54,373 nucleotides of DNA from a virus: positions 1 through 54,373 of the IMG/VR virus record IMGVR_UViG_3300042373_000932. One strand, written 5' to 3'. A model generated the notes under the pieces. It worked only from the letters and a program-made list of their open reading frames with translations. It was not told where the DNA came from and made no database searches. A program made the position numbers and the translations under genes. Shown piece after piece: positions 16,239 to 25,504 of this stretch. Position 1 is the stretch's first letter; every line of letters starts with the position of its first letter.

Positions 16239-17459
16239 ATGAAAGAAAAAATTAATGTTTTAGTTCTCCCATCAGACAAAACCGGTGTTGGGAAATTCAG
16301 GTCTATTGACCCTCACGTATTTTTACAAAATCTATATCCTGACGATTTTCACGTTGAGATTGATTATGAACCAAAAATAAACGATATCAAATATTGGGAT
16401 AAATACCAAATTATCCACGTACACCGAAACATCGGCAGTCATTACGACCAAACACCATCAATCATTAAGTATTTAAAGTCGATTGGTAAAGTTGTTATTA
16501 TTGATATTGATGATTATTGGTTACCTACTGTTGACCACCCAATCCACAGTATTATTGTACAAAACAAAATTCACGAAAAAATTGTAGCAAATTTAAAAGA
16601 AGCTGATTGGGTAACAACAACAACGGATATATTTGCAAATGAAATTCGTAAACTAAATAAGAATGTGTTGGTGTTACCAAATGCAATCGACCCTAAAGAA
16701 CCTCAATTTAATCAAGTGACACCACCATCAGATAAAATTAGAATTGGTTGGTTAGGAGGTTCATCTCACTTACACGATTTAGGTTTATTAGACGCGTTTG
16801 TTCAAAAGAATCAAGACATCAACGATAAATTACAATATGTAATTTGTGGGTTCGATACAAGAGGTTCTGTAACTGAAATTAATCCAACAACCGGAGAACA
16901 AAAGAAAAGAGATATTTTACCTCACGAAACAGTGTGGGTTAATTATGAGGGAATTTTCACAAATAATTATAAAACGTTAGACGAAAATTATGTTAAATTT
17001 TTAAAGGAATTTAAAGACGAAAACTATATTTCAGATAAAGAATTACCTTACGTTAGAGTTTGGACAAAACCTGTTAACTCTTACGCCATGAATTATTCAA
17101 AATTTGATATATCTTTAGCACCAATTAAAAACCACATTTTTAATAGAATGAAATCTCAATTAAAAGTAATTGAAGCAGGATTTTATAAAAAAGCATTAAT
17201 TGCTTCAGAGATTGGACCATACACCATAGATTTGGTTCATTGTTTAAAAAATGGTGAGTTTAACGATAATGGTAATGCAATTTTAATACCTGAATCAAGA
17301 AACCATAGTGATTGGTCAAAATCAATTAAAAAATTAGTTCAAAACCCTGAAATGATAACCGAATTAGGTGAGAGATTATATAACACCGTAAAAGACAAAT
17401 ATGACCTTAATAAGGTTACAGTTACAAGAGCGGAATTTTATAAAAGTTTAATTAAATAA
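16239..17459 (+). CDS. GT-B (GT4-like) glycosyltransferase
   Basis: 406 residues with a two-Rossmann GT-B layout. The N-terminal domain carries an I-D-I-D-D-Y-W segment; the C-terminal domain starts near IRIGWLGGSSHLHDLGLL and has FDISLAPIKNHIFN and KVIEAGFYKKALIASEIGPY, the donor-binding pattern of GT4 enzymes. It would transfer a nucleotide-activated sugar to an unknown acceptor in the cytoplasm. It is the first gene after a terminator. The upstream 58 nt hold no convincing promoter, though a weak TTG...TATACTTT is present. Confidence 0.8.
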   Translation: MKEKINVLVLPSDKTGVGKFRSIDPHVFLQNLYPDDFHVEIDYEPKINDIKYWDKYQIIHVHRNIGSHYDQTPSIIKYLKSIGKVVIIDIDDYWLPTVDHPIHSIIVQNKIHEKIVANLKEADWVTTTTDIFANEIRKLNKNVLVLPNAIDPKEPQFNQVTPPSDKIRIGWLGGSSHLHDLGLLDAFVQKNQDINDKLQYVICGFDTRGSVTEINPTTGEQKKRDILPHETVWVNYEGIFTNNYKTLDENYVKFLKEFKDENYISDKELPYVRVWTKPVNSYAMNYSKFDISLAPIKNHIFNRMKSQLKVIEAGFYKKALIASEIGPYTIDLVHCLKNGEFNDNGNAILIPESRNHSDWSKSIKKLVQNPEMITELGERLYNTVKDKYDLNKVTVTRAEFYKSLIK

Positions 17460-17461
17460 AA

Positions 17462-17917
17462 ATGAATACAAAAAAAACAATCGGTTTTACCGCAGGTAAT
17501 TTTGACTTACTTCATCCGGGATATATCTATACATTTGAAGAAGCTAAACGTCATTGTGATTATTTTATGGTTTTTTTACAAAGAGACCCATCTGAAACTA
17601 GATTCACAAAATATAAACCTGTCGTTCCTTTATATGAACGATATAAAACATTAATGTCAATTAAATATGTTGATGAAGTGGTCACATATCAAACTGAAGA
17701 AGATTTGATTCAATTAATGGAATTTTACAAACCTGACGTTAGAATTTTAGGCGATGATTATATTGGAAAAAGATTTACCGGAGACCATTTACCTATTAAA
17801 GTAATTTATACAACAAGGTCTCACAATTGGTCAACAACTAAAATTAAAGATTTAATTACAAGACAAACAATCATACAAAATCCGGATATTATTAAAAATT
17901 TAGAATCAAATGATTAA
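17462..17917 (+). CDS. Cytidylyltransferase-like nucleotidyltransferase
   Basis: 151 residues, about the length of glycerol-3-phosphate cytidylyltransferases (TagD type). The G-N-F-D-L-L-H-P-G-Y motif at 12-21 matches the family's HxGH loop, except that the second His is Tyr (Y21). A later W-S-T-T-K-I motif fits the family's second nucleotide-binding motif. The expected reaction is CTP plus a phosphorylated alcohol or sugar giving a CDP-linked donor. Together with the glycosyltransferases it may supply CDP-glycerol or a related donor. The Tyr substitution makes activity uncertain. Confidence 0.78.
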   Translation: MNTKKTIGFTAGNFDLLHPGYIYTFEEAKRHCDYFMVFLQRDPSETRFTKYKPVVPLYERYKTLMSIKYVDEVVTYQTEEDLIQLMEFYKPDVRILGDDYIGKRFTGDHLPIKVIYTTRSHNWSTTKIKDLITRQTIIQNPDIIKNLESND

Positions 17918-18620
17918 AACACCATTAACTAAAATATTATTTTTAGATATTGAAACAGTTGGAATTGAAAAAGATTACGACACTTGTTTAGAAAAAAGAC
18001 CTGAATTGGCAAAACAATTTGACAAATATTATGATTGGTTTTTAAAACGTTTCCCTGAAGACAAGGAAATTGAATCAGACCAAAAGAATAAAGTATTTTC
18101 AACAAGAACCGCATTAGTTCCTGAATTTGCAAAAATTGTTTGTATGAGTGTCGCCTTTGTAATGGAAAATGGCGAGATTAAAAAACAAACGTTTTCAGGG
18201 GATGACGAAAAAGTGTTACTAAAAGAATGTCAAAATTTATTAGAACGTTGTGGAAAATTAGATTTTTTCCTATGTGGTCATAATTTAAAAAACTTTGATA
18301 TTCCAATGACCGCCAAAAGAATGATAATCAATGGATTATTACCCCCATCGATTCTACCATCTTATGATACAAAACCGTGGGAAATAAAAGCAATTGATAC
18401 CAGAGAAATTTGGCAATACGGAGCATACACCGCAATTGGTTCATTAGATTTAATGTGTACATCAATGGAAGTTCCTTCACCAAAAGAAGGTGATGTTACC
18501 GGAGATAAAGTACACGACGCATATTGGAATAAAAATATGTTAGAAGAGATATCAGCATACTGTGAACGTGATGTACTAGTATTGATTGATTTAATAAAAA
18601 AATTAAAAAATTTAGAATAA
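17910..18620 (+). CDS. DEDDy-type 3'-5' exonuclease
   Basis: 236 residues. Exo I is F-L-D-I-E-T (D13, E15); Exo II is G-H-N-L-K-N-F-D (D130); Exo III is Y-C-E-R-D (Y217, D221), which makes it DEDDy, as in family B polymerase proofreading domains. It stands alone with no polymerase domain. Likely roles are single-strand DNA trimming in replication or recombination. Its start overlaps the cytidylyltransferase gene by 8 bp and its stop overlaps the dUTPase gene by 1 nt. Confidence 0.85.
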   Translation: MIKTPLTKILFLDIETVGIEKDYDTCLEKRPELAKQFDKYYDWFLKRFPEDKEIESDQKNKVFSTRTALVPEFAKIVCMSVAFVMENGEIKKQTFSGDDEKVLLKECQNLLERCGKLDFFLCGHNLKNFDIPMTAKRMIINGLLPPSILPSYDTKPWEIKAIDTREIWQYGAYTAIGSLDLMCTSMEVPSPKEGDVTGDKVHDAYWNKNMLEEISAYCERDVLVLIDLIKKLKNLE

Positions 18621-19216
18621 TGTTAAACGAAGATTTAGATTTCTTAAAAAACAAAGCCGAGGAATTAAAAAAATTGGCAAATATTGATTTAGATGATTTA
18701 AGTTATGAGGACATAATGAGTGAGTTTGGTTTGGATTTAAAGCAACTTGAAGACGATATGATGAATTCAAGAACTAGGCTTCCATTAGGGTTTGTAAAAC
18801 TTCATCCTGACGCAGTAACACCAAAATATAATTATGATAGTGATTCAGGGTTTGACCTACACTCTATTGAAGAGGTTACAATTGAACCTTTTGGTAGAGC
18901 ATTAGTCCCAAGTGGATTATCATTTGATATTAAAGACGGATATGAACTTCAAGTAAGAACTAAAAGTGGATTAGCAATCAATCAAGGACTTATGGTTTTA
19001 AACTCACCGGGGACTGTTGATAATGGTTATACAGGTGAAGTTAAAGGTATTATATTTAACACCAACCATCACCCCGTAACTATCCATAAAGGAATGAAAT
19101 TTGGCCAAGCGGTATTATGTCCCGTTGTAAATGGGGGTTGGGTTCATTTGGACCAAAGAAAAGAAGTAATTGATAAAGAAAGAGGTAATAACGGATTTGG
19201 GTCAACAGGAATTTAA
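18620..19216 (+). CDS. dut: dUTPase (dUTP diphosphatase)
   Basis: 198 residues, longer than the usual 140-150. All five trimeric dUTPase motifs are present in order: DSGFDLHS, RTKSGLA, GTVDNGYTGEVKG, GMKFGQAVL and the C-terminal RGNNGFGSTGI. The extra N-terminal 50 residues are acidic and helical and are absent from typical dUTPases. It converts dUTP to dUMP and pyrophosphate, which keeps uracil out of phage DNA and feeds dTMP synthesis. It sits with the exonuclease gene as a DNA-metabolism pair inside the glycan island. Confidence 0.95.
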   Translation: MLNEDLDFLKNKAEELKKLANIDLDDLSYEDIMSEFGLDLKQLEDDMMNSRTRLPLGFVKLHPDAVTPKYNYDSDSGFDLHSIEEVTIEPFGRALVPSGLSFDIKDGYELQVRTKSGLAINQGLMVLNSPGTVDNGYTGEVKGIIFNTNHHPVTIHKGMKFGQAVLCPVVNGGWVHLDQRKEVIDKERGNNGFGSTGI

Positions 19217-19217
19217 A

Positions 19218-19940
19218 ATGGAAATAAATAATGTAAATGTAGGTATTTGTTTAATAATTAAAAACGAAACCCAATATTTGGATGAATGGTTAGAACATTA
19301 TCGTAAATTAGGTGTTGATAAATTTTTTATTTATGATAACAATTCTTCAACACCAATTAAAATTGACGATAATGATGTTGAAGTTATTTTATGGGATAAT
19401 GAGTTATTTGGTTCTCAAAATAACGCATATTTAGATTGTTGTCAAAAAAATCTATCATTTGATTTTATAGGATTTTTTGATACTGATGAGTTTTATTTTT
19501 CAAAAAGTATGAACATTAAGTCAGACATTAATCATTTTAAATCTTTATATGGTGATTTTGATGGATTTGCAATCTATTGGAGATTATATGGTAAACAATC
19601 TCCTTATTTCACAGAAAGACAATCTATTGAAATGTATACCCAATATTATGAAGATGGTCATATAAAAAGTTTATTAACCCCTAAAAAAGTTGTAAGTTTT
19701 GGTCAACCCCATTTTGCTAGTTTACTTAACGGTAAATATATTGATGAATTAGGTAGAATTGTTTTTTCCCCAATAGGAGAACATACTAGTGATTATGTGT
19801 GGATAAAACATATTTGGGCTAGAAGTGAAGAAGAATTCAAAGAAAAATTAATAAGAGGTGATGTTAATTGGAGAAAACAAATAAACACAGATTTTAACGA
19901 ATTTTACAATTATAATGATAGATGTGTTTTAAATGACTAA
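19218..19940 (+). CDS. GT92/GT2-like glycosyltransferase
   Basis: About 240 residues. I chose the ATG at 19218, one base after the dut stop; an ATG 48 nt upstream would overlap dut. The sequence opens VGICLIIKNETQYLDEWLEH, then KLGVDKFFIYDNNSS, and has a D-T-D-E-F motif as the GT-A metal-binding DxD. This is the pattern of Glyco_tranf_2_4/GT92-like enzymes. A later IKHIW segment may be catalytic. The acceptor is unknown. It belongs to the continuous plus-strand island. Confidence 0.78.
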   Translation: MEINNVNVGICLIIKNETQYLDEWLEHYRKLGVDKFFIYDNNSSTPIKIDDNDVEVILWDNELFGSQNNAYLDCCQKNLSFDFIGFFDTDEFYFSKSMNIKSDINHFKSLYGDFDGFAIYWRLYGKQSPYFTERQSIEMYTQYYEDGHIKSLLTPKKVVSFGQPHFASLLNGKYIDELGRIVFSPIGEHTSDYVWIKHIWARSEEEFKEKLIRGDVNWRKQINTDFNEFYNYNDRCVLND

Positions 19941-19952
19941 CAGATAAAATTT

Positions 19953-21461
19953 ATGATAACAATAATATATTCAACACATAAAGATGAACAATTTAATAAC
20001 AAATTTAAACAACATTTGTTACAAACTGTTGGTCTAAAAGATGTTCAAATTTTGGAATATAAAAACAATAATGAATTTAGTTTGAGTGAGATTTATAATA
20101 AAGGTATATCTCATTCAAATTTTGATATTGTGGTTTGTTGCCATAATGATATAAAATTAGAAAATGGGTGGGGTAAAAAACTTTTAAAAGATTACTCTGA
20201 TAATCCTGAATATAGTATTATTGGAAAAGCAGGTACATCATATTTTCCTGAATCAGGGGTGTTTTGGGAAAAAATGCAACAAACTATGGTGGGACAAGTT
20301 TACCATCAACCTGATAAAGATAAGTGGTTAAGTAAATATTCCCCAAAATTACCAATAATTGTTCCCGTAGTTTCAATAGACGGTTTATTTTTATCATTTA
20401 ATAAGACAAAAATAAAACATACGTTTGATGAAAGTATTGGTAGATTTCACTTTTATGACCATTTATTTTGTTTACCAAATTATTTAGACGGAGTTAAGAT
20501 TGGTGTCACATCATCTTTTGAAATTATTCATCAATCAATCGGAAGACCAAATCAGGAGTTTTACGAAACCAAAGAAAAATTTGTGGAGAAATGGAAACAC
20601 GTTTTACCATTAGATTTAAAACCTGAAAAAATTTACATTCCGGAAATAAAAGAAAAACCAATTAAAAATATTGGTAAAGTAGCCGTTATCATCCCAACCA
20701 AAGGAAATATTGAAATGTTGAAAGAATGTGTTGATTCATTTTACATTCATTGTAACTCTGAATTATTTGACATTTTCATTGCTGATACCGGTTCAACAGA
20801 TGACGAAAAAGAAACATTAAAAAGTAATATAAAAGATTATAATAACATAAAATTAATTGAATATGATTATTATAATTTTGCAAAAATTAATAATGATGTT
20901 GTTAAAAATCACGTAACTGATGAATACGAATTTTTATTATTCTGTAATAATGATATTAAATTATTGAATAATGTAATTTATGGAATGTTAAACATTTTTA
21001 AAACAACACCTAAAGTTGGTACGATTGGATGTAGATTACATTTTGAAGACAATACCATCCAACATGACGGTGTCATTTGTTTATTTGATAGTAAACAAAA
21101 TTTATTAATATCTCATCACGGATTAAATAGTTATTACAATTTTTCAAATAATAACAGAAAAATATTAGGTTCTACGGCAGCATTACTTATCATTAAAAAA
21201 GAGGTATTTATTAAATGTGGTTATTTTAATGAAAATTACACCACTTGTTTTGAAGATGTTGAATTGAATTTAAAGTGTTTAATGTTGGGTTTAGATAACT
21301 ATTGTAATAGTAATTTAGTTTCTTATCATTATGAAAGTCAAACAAGAAATAACGATGATGAAAAATCTAAAAAACAATTTAATGATTATAACAATATATT
21401 AAAACCATTTGTTATTAACAATTATGATAAGTTAAAAACTCATATACAAATAATAAAATAA
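19953..21461 (+). CDS. Two-domain glycosyltransferase (StrF-like plus GT2)
   Basis: 502 residues. Residues 1-210 resemble the StrF/Glyco_tranf_2_5 type (IIYSTHKDEQFNNKFKQHLL; CCHNDIKLENGWGKKLL). Residues 245-490 are a GT2 GT-A domain (VAVIIPTKGNIEMLKECVDS; ADTGSTD; FCNNDIKLL; CFEDVELNLKCLMLG with the ED acceptor motif). The fusion suggests one enzyme making two linkages or adding a repeat unit, as in two-domain polysaccharide synthases. It is preceded by a 12-nt gap and followed by a DegT aminotransferase gene. Confidence 0.8.
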   Translation: MITIIYSTHKDEQFNNKFKQHLLQTVGLKDVQILEYKNNNEFSLSEIYNKGISHSNFDIVVCCHNDIKLENGWGKKLLKDYSDNPEYSIIGKAGTSYFPESGVFWEKMQQTMVGQVYHQPDKDKWLSKYSPKLPIIVPVVSIDGLFLSFNKTKIKHTFDESIGRFHFYDHLFCLPNYLDGVKIGVTSSFEIIHQSIGRPNQEFYETKEKFVEKWKHVLPLDLKPEKIYIPEIKEKPIKNIGKVAVIIPTKGNIEMLKECVDSFYIHCNSELFDIFIADTGSTDDEKETLKSNIKDYNNIKLIEYDYYNFAKINNDVVKNHVTDEYEFLLFCNNDIKLLNNVIYGMLNIFKTTPKVGTIGCRLHFEDNTIQHDGVICLFDSKQNLLISHHGLNSYYNFSNNNRKILGSTAALLIIKKEVFIKCGYFNENYTTCFEDVELNLKCLMLGLDNYCNSNLVSYHYESQTRNNDDEKSKKQFNDYNNILKPFVINNYDKLKTHIQIIK

Positions 21462-21482
21462 ACAAAAAAAAAATAATTAAAA

Positions 21483-22631
21483 ATGAAAAGAGAAACAATA
21501 CAACTGTTCAAAGTTTTTATGTCTGAAAACGCAGCACCTGAAGTTGCCAAAGTATTAAACAGTGGATATATTGGTCAAGGTGAAAAGGTTGAACAATTTG
21601 AATCTAAATTACAAGATTTCTTTATGAAAGATTACATTGTAACATTAAACTCCGGTACTAGCGGACTTCATTTAGCTTTAGATTTATTAAAAAAATCTTC
21701 AGGTAAATGGCCAGGATTAGAAGATGGTGATGAGGTATTAGCAACATCATTAACGTGTACAGCGTCAAATTTTCCAATTTTAGCAAACAATTTAAATATT
21801 AAATGGGTAGATGTTGACCCAACAACATTAAATATGGATTTAGATGACTTGTCAAGAAAAATAAGTCCAAAAACCAAAGCCATTATGTTAGTACACTGGG
21901 GTGGTTATCCAAATGATTTAGATAGAATTAAAGAAATTCAAAATAAATGTTTTGAGTTATATGGGTTTAAACCGGCGGTTATTGAAGATGGTGCTCACTC
22001 ATTTGGTTCTAAATATAAAGGCAAATATATTGGTAACCATGGTAATATGACTATGTATAGTTTACAAGCTATTAAACATATCACATCCATTGATGGTGGT
22101 TTATTATTATTACCTCACCAAGAATTATATGATAGAGCGAAATTATTAAGATGGTACGGTATCGACAGAAATTCAAACAGAAAAGATTTTAGATGTGAGG
22201 CGGATATTCAAGAGTGGGGTTTTAAATTTCATATGAATGATGTTTGTGCAACAGTTGGTATGGAAAATTTAAAACACGCAGAGGAAATTGTTGGTAGACA
22301 TCAATCTAACGCAAAATTTTATGATGAAAATCTACAAAATATTCCGGGATTAACAACATTAACTAGACATGAGGGTCATGAATCAGCATTTTGGATTTAT
22401 AGTATGTTAGTTGAAAATAGAGACGGTTTTTATAAACACATGAAAGATTGTGGTATTGTAGTTTCTCAAGTTCACGAAAGAAATGATAAACACACTTGTG
22501 TTTCTGATTATAAATCATCATTACCTACTTTAGATAGAATTATTGGGAAAGTTGTTTCAATACCTGTTGGATGGTGGGTTACAGATGAAGATAGACAATA
22601 CATTGTTGATTGTATTAAAAAAGGTTGGTAA
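21483..22631 (+). CDS. DegT/DnrJ/EryC1/StrS-family sugar aminotransferase
   Basis: 382 residues, the standard family length. It carries the PLP-dependent signature: LNSGTSGLHLALDLL near residue 55, E-D-G-A-H-S-F-G with D169, and S-L-Q-A-I-K-H with K198 as the Schiff-base lysine. These enzymes aminate a nucleotide-linked keto-sugar to make an amino sugar such as a dTDP- or UDP-amino-deoxyhexose. No dehydratase that would make the keto-sugar is visible here, so the phage probably draws on host intermediates or on genes outside the window. Confidence 0.9.
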   Translation: MKRETIQLFKVFMSENAAPEVAKVLNSGYIGQGEKVEQFESKLQDFFMKDYIVTLNSGTSGLHLALDLLKKSSGKWPGLEDGDEVLATSLTCTASNFPILANNLNIKWVDVDPTTLNMDLDDLSRKISPKTKAIMLVHWGGYPNDLDRIKEIQNKCFELYGFKPAVIEDGAHSFGSKYKGKYIGNHGNMTMYSLQAIKHITSIDGGLLLLPHQELYDRAKLLRWYGIDRNSNRKDFRCEADIQEWGFKFHMNDVCATVGMENLKHAEEIVGRHQSNAKFYDENLQNIPGLTTLTRHEGHESAFWIYSMLVENRDGFYKHMKDCGIVVSQVHERNDKHTCVSDYKSSLPTLDRIIGKVVSIPVGWWVTDEDRQYIVDCIKKGW

Positions 22632-22632
22632 T

Positions 22633-23580
22633 ATGATTAATTCAGAACAAAGAAATCTTTTGAATGAAATGATTTTGGATTTAAATAACTCCAAAATTTC
22701 AGAATATAAACCTAGTAGTGTGTGTTGGGAAAGTTTATCAAACCAATTTGAGATATTTTTCAATGAAATTGGTATTAATAATGTTCAAAACCAAATAAGG
22801 TATAATAATTTATTTTCTTTTATACATGATATTCCAGGATTGTCATTTCAGTCTGCTGTATGGAGTTACTATAGTTATTTGAAATTAAAAGATAAGTACA
22901 ATATATTAACTCTAACAACCGCTTTACCATCAGGTAATTCTAATTTAGATTATAACCCATCTGAAAAAATAGATGGTAGACCTAAAGATAGAGAAAATAA
23001 ATTAATTAATTGGGATTATTTAATTTCTTTAGATACGATTATGACTATCTTGGAATGTAATCCTGATTTATTAAACAAACCTGTAACTATTTGTGAAGTA
23101 GGTGCTGGATGGGGTCGAGTAGGTTATTATTTAACACAAATTAATAATAAAATATCTTATAACATATTTGATATCCCGCACACTTTATTAATATCGTCTG
23201 ATTATTTGTATAATAATGTTAAACACATTAAAGTATTTAAGTATTTAGAAACTAAACAAAATAATTTTACAACCAAAAAATTACTGTTAAAAAATCCGGG
23301 TATAAATTTTTATACACCAAATAAGTTAGAAGATTTTGAAGATAAGTGTTTTGATTTATTTATTAACATAGCGTCATTTCAAGAAATGAATATTGAACAA
23401 GTGACAAATTATTATAAAAAAATTAATCAGTTGTCAGATAATTTTTATAATCAACAAAGATATAAAGATTTAGATATGGAATATAATAAATATCCATTGT
23501 ACGATAACTGGAAAAAGGTGTTTGATAAAGACATAAACTTTCACCCATTATGGTTTGAGCAATATTTTAAAATAAGTTAA
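22633..23580 (+). CDS. Putative sugar O-methyltransferase
   Basis: 315 residues from the ATG at 22633, one base after the aminotransferase stop; a longer frame starting within that gene is unlikely. The SAM-binding motif is I-C-E-V-G-A-G-W-G-R-V-G near residue 157, followed by an acidic strand end (YNIFDIPHTLL). The layout matches the NanM-type putative sugar O-methyltransferases found in surface-polysaccharide loci. It would methylate a sugar hydroxyl with S-adenosylmethionine. Its place after the aminotransferase fits a decorated-sugar pathway. Confidence 0.75.
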   Translation: MINSEQRNLLNEMILDLNNSKISEYKPSSVCWESLSNQFEIFFNEIGINNVQNQIRYNNLFSFIHDIPGLSFQSAVWSYYSYLKLKDKYNILTLTTALPSGNSNLDYNPSEKIDGRPKDRENKLINWDYLISLDTIMTILECNPDLLNKPVTICEVGAGWGRVGYYLTQINNKISYNIFDIPHTLLISSDYLYNNVKHIKVFKYLETKQNNFTTKKLLLKNPGINFYTPNKLEDFEDKCFDLFINIASFQEMNIEQVTNYYKKINQLSDNFYNQQRYKDLDMEYNKYPLYDNWKKVFDKDINFHPLWFEQYFKIS

Positions 23581-23584
23581 AAAA

Positions 23585-24286
23585 ATGTTTGATTACATTG
23601 TTTGTTTTTATTTTGGAGAAAGAAGAGTTAGAACAACCAATTCATTATTATTATCTGATAGATATTTTTTTGTTAAAAAACATTTAGATTTTATAAAAAA
23701 TAATGAAACAGTTTTAAACGACATTAATAACGTAATTTTAGTTATTAATAATTCAAATGATGACGATTTAAAATCCGTTACAAATATTAAAAATGAATAT
23801 CCCTTCTCAGATAAAATTATTATCATAGGAAGGGATAATTCAAATTATTCTTATGGTGGGTGGAATGAATCATTAATTCATCAAATAAATTTAAATACCC
23901 CATCGTTACACGCATTTCTTTGTGAAGATGATTACATACCTTGTAATGATAATTTTCATAAAAAATTTATAGAATTTTTTAATTCCGATGTTATATATGT
24001 TTGTCAATTATTTATGAATAATCATGCGGCAATTTCAAATGGTTTCATAACTTATAACATAATAAAAGATTATTATAATAATACCAAAGAATTATTTGTG
24101 CTCACTAATAGTTATGATTATAGAAGTGCCGAAATTAACCAAGTTAACTTTTTAAATAATTTTAAAAATTTAAAGTGTGTTGACATCAGTGAAAAATATT
24201 GTTCAAAATTTTTAGATTTCAATAATAGTATTGTTGTTTATGGGAATAAAACCGGTGAAGAATTAATAAAACCAATTTTAGAATAA
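23585..24286 (+). CDS. Glycosyltransferase-like protein of the glycan island, weak
   Basis: 233 residues. A GT-A-like reading is possible: a first strand (DYIVCFYFGERRVRT), a strand ILVINNS where a nucleotide-sugar site would be, GGWNESL, and a C-E-D-D-Y motif that could serve as the metal-binding DxD. None of this is decisive. It lies 4 nt after the methyltransferase stop and overlaps the GNAT gene by 1 nt. The glycosyltransferase call is an inference from weak motifs plus context. Confidence 0.55.
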   Translation: MFDYIVCFYFGERRVRTTNSLLLSDRYFFVKKHLDFIKNNETVLNDINNVILVINNSNDDDLKSVTNIKNEYPFSDKIIIIGRDNSNYSYGGWNESLIHQINLNTPSLHAFLCEDDYIPCNDNFHKKFIEFFNSDVIYVCQLFMNNHAAISNGFITYNIIKDYYNNTKELFVLTNSYDYRSAEINQVNFLNNFKNLKCVDISEKYCSKFLDFNNSIVVYGNKTGEELIKPILE

Positions 24287-24768
24287 TGATAAAATTTAAA
24301 AAATTAGAAGAAGACGACTTACAATTCTTAAACGATGTAAGAAACGAATATTGCGAAGAATTTTTACATGATAGTAGACAATTCACATTAGAAGAAACCA
24401 AACAATGGTTCCATAAATATAATCCGGACTTTTACATTATTACGTTAGACGATGAAAGAATTGGGTATTTTAGACTATCCAACTATTCTGATGTGAATAA
24501 AAATATTTACATTGGTGCCGACATTTCACCAAAATTTAAAGGTAAAGGTTTGGGTAAATTATCTTATGAAAAATTTATACCTTTTTTGTTTGAAACCTAT
24601 AATTTGAATAAAATAAGTTTAGAAGTATTGTCTAATAACATAATTGCTTTAAATTTATATAATAAACTTGGGTTTGTAACCGAAGGTGTTAAACGTCAAG
24701 AAGTTTATAAAAATAATCAATGGGTTGATTCCATTATTATGTCAATATTAAAAAATGAATATGAATAA
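24286..24768 (+). CDS. GNAT-family N-acetyltransferase
   Basis: 160 residues with the GNAT fold. Motif A reads IGADISPKFKGKGLGKLSY, with G-K-G-L-G as the acetyl-CoA pyrophosphate loop; motif B is LEVLSNNIIALNLYNKLGF, followed by the terminal VKRQEVYKNNQW typical of RimJ/RimL and sugar N-acetyltransferases. Next to the DegT aminotransferase it could acetylate the new amino group of the sugar. Its 3' end overlaps the next gene. Confidence 0.85.
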   Translation: MIKFKKLEEDDLQFLNDVRNEYCEEFLHDSRQFTLEETKQWFHKYNPDFYIITLDDERIGYFRLSNYSDVNKNIYIGADISPKFKGKGLGKLSYEKFIPFLFETYNLNKISLEVLSNNIIALNLYNKLGFVTEGVKRQEVYKNNQWVDSIIMSILKNEYE

Positions 24769-25492
24769 TTTAAAATTTGAACTTATTATAGCTTACTATA
24801 AAAGACCTAAAATTGTTTTAAATGCTTTAGAATCTATATTAAAATCCACATATGACAATTGGCATCTAACATTTGTTGATGATTCCGGTGACGATTCTTT
24901 TAAAGAGACCTTTTTAAATTATGGTTTTGATTCTTCTAAAATAACATATTCCCCAATATTAATGTCTGATGACGAAAAAAATAATATAGGAGGTTCAATA
25001 TTTGGTAAGTACGTTAACGACGCTATCCAAAATACCGATGCCGATATTATTATATTAATATGTGATGATGACGCAATATTTCCTGATTATATGGAAAATC
25101 TTAATAAATTTTATACTAAAAATCCTGATAAAATGTGGGGGTATTGTCATGTTGAATTTTATAACCCTGAAATTGAACATTATACCCAATCAACCAAAAC
25201 TAACGGAGACTCATCTTTAGGATTTTCAGATTTAAATGCTTTAACAATCCCAATAATGCCAGTTAATAAAATTGATAGTTCTCAAATTTCTTTTAGAAAA
25301 ACCGCATTTACTGATGGTAATGTTTGGTATCCACATCCGTATACCGTAAGTTTAGATGCCCACGTTTTTCGTAATATGTTTAAGGTTTGGGGATTATGTG
25401 AGTTCACAAATTGTTATGGACAATATAAAGGTTGGTTCGCAAATCAATTAGGGGTTAGAGTTAGAAAAAAAATAGGTACATTTATAAAATAA
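24761..25492 (+). CDS. GT2-like glycosyltransferase, tandem copy 1
   Basis: 243 residues. I chose the ATG at 24761 rather than 24755 because the tandem partner starts with the same MNNLKFEL. GT-A motifs: FELIIAYYKRPK, LTFVDDSGDD and I-C-D-D-D-A as the DxD. Copy 2 (25505) is nearly identical over residues 1-130 and at the C-terminus (NCYGQYKGWFANQLGVR). The middle, residues about 140-200, differs, and this part usually sets acceptor choice in GT-A enzymes. It starts inside the GNAT gene by 8 bp. Confidence 0.8.
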   Translation: MNNLKFELIIAYYKRPKIVLNALESILKSTYDNWHLTFVDDSGDDSFKETFLNYGFDSSKITYSPILMSDDEKNNIGGSIFGKYVNDAIQNTDADIIILICDDDAIFPDYMENLNKFYTKNPDKMWGYCHVEFYNPEIEHYTQSTKTNGDSSLGFSDLNALTIPIMPVNKIDSSQISFRKTAFTDGNVWYPHPYTVSLDAHVFRNMFKVWGLCEFTNCYGQYKGWFANQLGVRVRKKIGTFIK

Positions 25493-25504
25493 TAAAAAAT
25501 AAAT

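Noticed and set aside
19170-19217. An upstream start for the glycosyltransferase after dut
   Set aside because: It would overlap the conserved last motif of dUTPase; the ATG at 19218 gives the expected family start.
22543-22632. An upstream start for the sugar O-methyltransferase
   Set aside because: The extra 30 residues lie inside the aminotransferase gene in another frame, while an ATG follows one base after its stop.
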